From DASPWV01 sp046726375 (GTDB lineage Bacteria; Acidobacteriota; Vicinamibacteria; Vicinamibacterales; UBA2999), in NCBI GenBank assembly GCA_046726375.1, contig JBKPAJ010000065.1, positions 1-64,000 on the forward strand: DNA of 64,000 bases, written 5' to 3'. How positions within the stretch are numbered: position 1 is the stretch's first letter; every line of letters begins with the position of its first letter. Shown here piece after piece: positions 60,982-64,000 of the stretch. The position numbers were made by a program, and so were the translations under genes. The notes under the pieces were generated by a model. It did no database searches and had not been told where the DNA came from. It saw nothing but the letters and a program-made list of their open reading frames with translations.

Positions 60982-61476
60982 CTACGGGACCCAGCCGGGC
61001 AGGGCGGCCGCCTGCCGGATCCATGTTGCCATCTGCGCCTCGTCGAGCTGATCGTCCTCGCGGATGTAGAGGTAGCGTACTTCCTCGTGCTTGGACTCGC
61101 CAGGCGGAACGGGACGCAGCGACGTGCCGCGGAAGAACGCCACCTTGACGTAGTTCGTGAAGCAATGGAAGTTGAGGAACCAGCCCTGGCCCTCGACTCC
61201 GTAGAAGGGCGAGTTCCATTTGACCGCCTTGCGCACGCCGGGGACGGTGCGCACGATGAGTGCGTCGAGGCGGCGCCCGACGTCGCGTTTCCAGCCCGGC
61301 ATGGCCGCGATGTAGTCCAGCACGGGGGCGTCGCCGTCGGCCTTCGCGATCTGAGGGTTGCCGCCCGAGAGTAGGACGGGGACCTTCTCGCCTTCTCGCA
61401 CCTTGATCGGCTTGGCCTTACTCGCACCGGGCTTGGCCTTCGCCCCAGCCTTCGGCTTCTTGATTGACGCCTTCAT
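60982..61476 (-). CDS. DUF1801 protein, second copy, basic N-terminal tail
   Basis: A 164-residue protein with a basic tail (MKASIKKPKAGAKAKPGASK...) and a DUF1801 domain (ALIVRTVPGVRKAVKWNSPFYGVEGQGWFLNFHCFTNYVKVAFFRG). It is 48 bases upstream of the other DUF1801 gene, in the same direction. The long open frame to 62100 includes spurious upstream parts. Confidence 0.85.
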   Translation of the reverse strand: MKASIKKPKAGAKAKPGASKAKPIKVREGEKVPVLLSGGNPQIAKADGDAPVLDYIAAMPGWKRDVGRRLDALIVRTVPGVRKAVKWNSPFYGVEGQGWFLNFHCFTNYVKVAFFRGTSLRPVPPGESKHEEVRYLYIREDDQLDEAQMATWIRQAAALPGWVP

Positions 61477-61532
61477 CTGCCGCTGGATTCGTCGGTTTTG
61501 ATTCGCCACGCTTCGTTCCTGTGTTCGAGCGG

Positions 61533-61967
61533 TCAGGCGCTCGCCGGCATGGCCTCCAGGCGGCGCCAAAAGAAGTACGAGAGCCCCCAGAGCACGCCGG
61601 TGCCCGCCGCAAAGCCCCAGGCCTCCGGGCCATCTCCCACCGAGAGGTGGGCGATGAGCGCAGAGCCAAGGGTGATCGCGAAGCCGGCGTACGCCCACTC
61701 CTTGAGCCGCGCCGGCACCGGCGCAAGCAGCAGCACCACGCCGAGGAGCTTGGCCCATGTGAGTTCCACCCGGAAGTAGTCGGGGAAGCCGAGGTGCGTG
61801 AACGCCTCCGCCACCTGCGGCAGGCGCAGTTGCGCGTAGGCGGTGAAGCCTATCTGCAGGCAGAAGAGCGCGGTGACGATCCAGAAACCGATGACGATTC
61901 CTTTGGAGCGGGGCAGGCTCAGGTCCATATGCGAGAGGGCGCCGCTGCCTTCTAATGTCACATTCAT
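61533..61967 (-). CDS. DoxX-like membrane protein
   Basis: A 144-residue integral membrane protein with four helices (about 25-45, 62-82, 93-112, 120-138), of the DoxX-like family (RLPQVAEAFTHLGFPDYFRVELTWAKLLG). ATG 61967 with AAAGGAGGACGAC. It lies behind the ECF41-type promoter (61987-62013), so it is probably a target of the divergent sigma factor. Confidence 0.85.
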   Translation of the reverse strand: MNVTLEGSGALSHMDLSLPRSKGIVIGFWIVTALFCLQIGFTAYAQLRLPQVAEAFTHLGFPDYFRVELTWAKLLGVVLLLAPVPARLKEWAYAGFAITLGSALIAHLSVGDGPEAWGFAAGTGVLWGLSYFFWRRLEAMPASA

Positions 61968-61986
61968 GTCGTCCTCCTTTCACCAT

Positions 61987-62013
61987 GACGGATCGCACAG
62001 GGTGAATGTGACC
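61987..62013 (-). promoter_or_regulatory. ECF41-type promoter towards DoxX
   Basis: Minus strand: GGTCACA (62007-62013), 16 bases, CGTC (61987-61990). Twenty bases before the DoxX start. Confidence 0.75.
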
Positions 62014-62028
62014 GCTGCCCCCCGGCTT

Positions 62029-62055
62029 GGTCACATCAGCGACGTTTCGTCCGTC
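62029..62055 (+). promoter_or_regulatory. ECF41-type promoter of the sigma gene
   Basis: Plus strand: GGTCACA (62029-62035), 16 bases, CGTC (62052-62055), 37 bases before the sigma start. Fits autoregulation. Confidence 0.75.
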
Positions 62056-62064
62056 AGTTACCAT

Positions 62065-62091
62065 GACGGAGCGCGACGGAGGAATGTGACC
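62065..62091 (-). promoter_or_regulatory. Second leftward ECF41-type promoter at the sigma start
   Basis: Minus strand: GGTCACA (62085-62091), 16 bases, CGTC (62065-62068). It ends one base before the sigma ATG and is very similar to 61987-62013, so the leftward promoter appears duplicated. Confidence 0.65.
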
Positions 62092-62092
62092 G

Positions 62093-62971
62093 ATGCCCAC
62101 ACCTGAGTGGCTCGCTGAGCAATTCGAGGAGCACCGCCCTCATTTGCGCGCGGTGGCCTATCGGATGCTCGGGTCAGCGAGCGAGGCAGAGGATGCTGTT
62201 CAGGAAAGTTGGATTCGACTCGGCCGCACCGATGTCGGCGCGGTCGAAAACCTGCGAGCCTGGCTGACAACCGTCGTCGCGCGGGTGTGCCTCGACATGT
62301 TGCGGACGCGGACGAGGCGCCGGGAGGCCCCCTTGGACGTGCACGTGCCTGATCCGGTGATCACTAGCGCCGACGATCCGGAGTCCAACGCCATGCTCGC
62401 CGACTCGGTCGGTCTCGCGCTCCTCGTGGTGCTGGAGGCCCTCGAGCCGGCCGAGCGGCTCGCCTTCGTGCTGCACGACGTGTTCGGCATGACCTTCGAT
62501 GAGATCGCGCCGATCGTGGAATGCTCGCCGGTCGCAGCGCGTCAGCTCGCAAGCCGTGCGCGTCGGCGCGTTCAGGGGAACGTTCCTGACGCAGACCGCG
62601 ACCTGGAGCAGCAGCGGCGTGTCGTCGATGCGTTCCTCGCCGCCGCTCGCGAGGGCGATTTCGAACGCCTGATGACCGTGCTCGATCCGGACATCGTGTT
62701 GCGAGCGGATGGCGGTGCGCTCGCGAGCGCATCACGGTTTGTGCGAGGGGCCCAGGCGGTCGCCGGTCAGGCCGCGACGTTCTCGAGGCTCGGCTTGTCC
62801 AATCAGGTGGTCCTCGTGAATGGCAATGTCGGGCTTCTGTCGCGCCGGCCCGACGGCCGGCTGTTTTCCGTGATCGGCTTCACGATTGCCCGCGGCAGGA
62901 TCGTTGCGATGCATATCCTGGCCGATCCAGAGCGTCTTAAGCGAGTCGATCTGTCGGGCATTGAAAGCTGA
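62093..62971 (+). CDS. ECF41-type sigma factor (SigJ-like)
   Basis: A 292-residue sigma factor with regions 2 (LRAVAYRMLGSASEAEDAVQESW) and 4 (ERLAFVLHDVFGMTFDEIAPIV) and the SnoaL-like C-terminal extension, including LRADGGALASASR, a variant of the DGGG motif. ATG 62093 directly follows the second leftward promoter. It is flanked by ECF41-type promoters in both directions. Confidence 0.92.
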   Translation: MPTPEWLAEQFEEHRPHLRAVAYRMLGSASEAEDAVQESWIRLGRTDVGAVENLRAWLTTVVARVCLDMLRTRTRRREAPLDVHVPDPVITSADDPESNAMLADSVGLALLVVLEALEPAERLAFVLHDVFGMTFDEIAPIVECSPVAARQLASRARRRVQGNVPDADRDLEQQRRVVDAFLAAAREGDFERLMTVLDPDIVLRADGGALASASRFVRGAQAVAGQAATFSRLGLSNQVVLVNGNVGLLSRRPDGRLFSVIGFTIARGRIVAMHILADPERLKRVDLSGIES

Positions 62972-63080
62972 GCTCTGTCAGAAGCTCGTCAACGACGACC
63001 GTCAGCGGACGCCGCGATGGCCGTGTTGCGGGGAGCCGAGCGACGGCAGCGCGCGCCCGCAACGCGGCTGAACGTCCGCC

Positions 63081-63473
63081 CTACCCACGCAGCAGCTGCG
63101 TGACCTGAATGAGATTGCCGCAGGTGTCGTTCAGCATGGCGATCTTGGAGCCGGTCACGTCCGTGGGTGGCATGGTGAACTCGGCGCCGCGCGCTTTCAT
63201 CCGCTCGTAATCGGCCTGCACGTCGTCGGTGAAGAACATGGCCGCGGGCTGGCTTTGCTGAAACATCGCCTGCTGGTAGGCTTTGGCCGCCGGGTTGCCG
63301 TTGAGCGCCAGCTGCAGCTCCGTGCCGTCAGGGTCCTCTGGTGAGGCCACCGTGAGCCAGCGATACGGCCCCTGGCTGAAGTCGGCCTTCTTCACGAAGC
63401 CCAGGACTTCGGTATAGAAGCGCAGGGCTTTCTGCTGTTCGTCGACGTACACGCTGGTCAGCTTGATCTTCAT
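63081..63473 (-). CDS. VOC-family protein (glyoxalase-like)
   Basis: A 130-residue VOC protein: MKIKLTSVYVDEQQKALRFYTEVLGFVKKADF, GTELQLALNGNPAAKAYQQAMF and AAMFFTDDVQADYERM. ATG 63473 with GGAGGGAACCG. It is placed like DoxX in the neighbouring unit: divergent from an ECF41 sigma gene and behind an ECF41-type promoter. Confidence 0.88.
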   Translation of the reverse strand: MKIKLTSVYVDEQQKALRFYTEVLGFVKKADFSQGPYRWLTVASPEDPDGTELQLALNGNPAAKAYQQAMFQQSQPAAMFFTDDVQADYERMKARGAEFTMPPTDVTGSKIAMLNDTCGNLIQVTQLLRG

Positions 63474-63515
63474 CGGTTCCCTCCTGATGTCACATTCGCG
63501 GGCGCTGCCGCTCCG

Positions 63516-63542
63516 CGTCACATTGTTTGTCGTTCGTCCGTC
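63516..63542 (+). promoter_or_regulatory. ECF41-type promoter of the third sigma gene
   Basis: Plus strand: CGTCACA (63516-63522), 16 bases, CGTC (63539-63542), 36 bases before the ATG at 63579. Confidence 0.75.
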
Positions 63543-63550
63543 AACGCTAT

Positions 63551-63577
63551 GACGGAAGGCGACGAGGAAGTGTGACC
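63551..63577 (-). promoter_or_regulatory. ECF41-type promoter towards the VOC gene
   Basis: Minus strand: GGTCACA (63571-63577), 16 bases, CGTC (63551-63554). Leader to the VOC start at 63473 is about 70 bases. Confidence 0.7.
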
Positions 63578-63578
63578 G

Positions 63579-64000
63579 ATGAACGAACGCGATTATTTGG
63601 CCGAGCGATTCGAAGAGCATCGAACCCACCTGCGCGCCGTGGCTTACCGGATGCTCGGCTCGTTGAGCGAGGTGGACGACGCCGTTCAGGAAGCGTGGCT
63701 GCGACTGAGCCGCGCCGATACCACGGGCATCGACAACCTTGGCGGATGGTTGACCACGGTCGTCGCGCGCGTGTGCCTTGACATGCTGCGGTCGCGCACA
63801 TCGCGGCGCGAGGAGCCGTTCATCCCGCACGCGCCGGAGCCGGTCGCGACCGGCACGAGCGGGAGCAGCCCCGAGCAGGAAGCGCTCCTCGCGGATTCGG
63901 TCGGGCTCGCGCTGCTCGTCGTGCTCGACAGGCTGACGCCGGCGGAACGCCTCGCCTTCGTGCTGCACGACATGTTCGCCGTGCCGTTCGAGGAGATCGC
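63579..64000 (+). CDS. ECF41-type sigma factor, N-terminal part, cut by the window
   Basis: The first 140 codons of a sigma factor: ERDYLAERFEEHRTHLRAVAYRMLGSLSEVDDAVQEAWLRL, DNLGGWLTTVVARVCLDML, then ERLAFVLHDMFAVPFEEI at the edge. About 60% identical by eye to the sigma factor at 62093, so a recent duplication. C-terminal domain outside the window. ATG 63579 directly follows the leftward promoter. Confidence 0.92.
   Translation, partial: MNERDYLAERFEEHRTHLRAVAYRMLGSLSEVDDAVQEAWLRLSRADTTGIDNLGGWLTTVVARVCLDMLRSRTSRREEPFIPHAPEPVATGTSGSSPEQEALLADSVGLALLVVLDRLTPAERLAFVLHDMFAVPFEEI

Noticed and set aside
60982..62100. DUF1801 gene extended to 62100
   Set aside because: The extra part encodes translated promoter repeats and overlaps DoxX on the same strand.

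Overview
The window is high-GC DNA of one bacterial chromosome. A PadR regulator coupled to a MacB/FtsX-type permease without its own ATPase (34.7-37.7 kb, the ADOP architecture), the delta-60/FIMAH secreted protein, many ECF sigma factors and the spread of small redox, VOC, NIPSNAP and cupin proteins point to Acidobacteriota, possibly the Vicinamibacterales. This placement is inference, because no rRNA or other phylogenetic marker is present. There is no CRISPR array, no intact tRNA gene and no intact transposase.

Region by region. 0.4-5.9 kb is a compact arsenic island. A leftward unit (arsR, a secreted protein of unknown function, an aquaglyceroporin, a metallophosphoesterase, arsC) faces a rightward unit (a cysteine-rich MarR regulator, arsM, arsN2, a STAS-domain protein). 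Each side has its own palindrome, present twice. 6.0-8.6 kb is a mercury-type cluster with a MerR gene broken by an in-frame TGA, a MerC-like protein, a small thioredoxin-fold protein and a cupin. 8.7-11.1 kb carries a PLP decarboxylase and a convergent AraC regulator. 11.4-19.4 kb is an ECF sigma operon followed by a hydrolase, a multicopper oxidase, two FAD monooxygenases, a methyltransferase and half of an AhpD-like protein. 19.4-22.8 kb is a graveyard: a tRNA-Pro-like 3' end, a frameshifted SDR, and CheB, ligase D and integrase fragments joined through a 56-bp direct repeat. 22.8-34.5 kb mixes intact genes (ECF41 sigma factor, VOC, NIPSNAP, DUF899, SnoaL, a toxin-antitoxin pair, a SigG-like sigma factor) with several decayed ones. 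34.7-42.4 kb has the frameshifted ADOP permease with PadR, and an ABC operon with a CrtC/AttH-like protein. 42.4-49.9 kb is again decay-rich. 49.9-60.3 kb has a divergent methyltransferase/TetR pair with a 30-bp operator, an O-methyltransferase, an M28 peptidase, a MocR regulator, an AraC/hydrolase operon and a HIT protein. 60.4-64 kb holds two DUF1801 proteins, DoxX, a VOC protein and two further ECF41 sigma factors, the last cut by the window edge.

How the parts work together. The arsenic genes make a complete detoxification route: arsenate reduction (ArsC), arsenite exit through the channel (no ArsB or Acr3 is present), methylation (ArsM) and probable acetylation of organoarsenicals (ArsN2). 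Two regulators of different families appear to split control. Three ECF41-type sigma factors lie behind promoters that fit the ECF41 consensus TGTCACA-N16-CGTC, and the same motif precedes the neighbouring DUF6223, DoxX and VOC genes, so each sigma factor probably controls itself and a small partner gene.

Two cautions. Frameshifts are frequent between 19 and 60 kb and rare in 0-19 kb and 60-64 kb, so gene decay is more likely than uniform sequencing error, but single-base calls in G/C runs should be checked against reads. Promoter, operator and family calls were made by eye without any database search.
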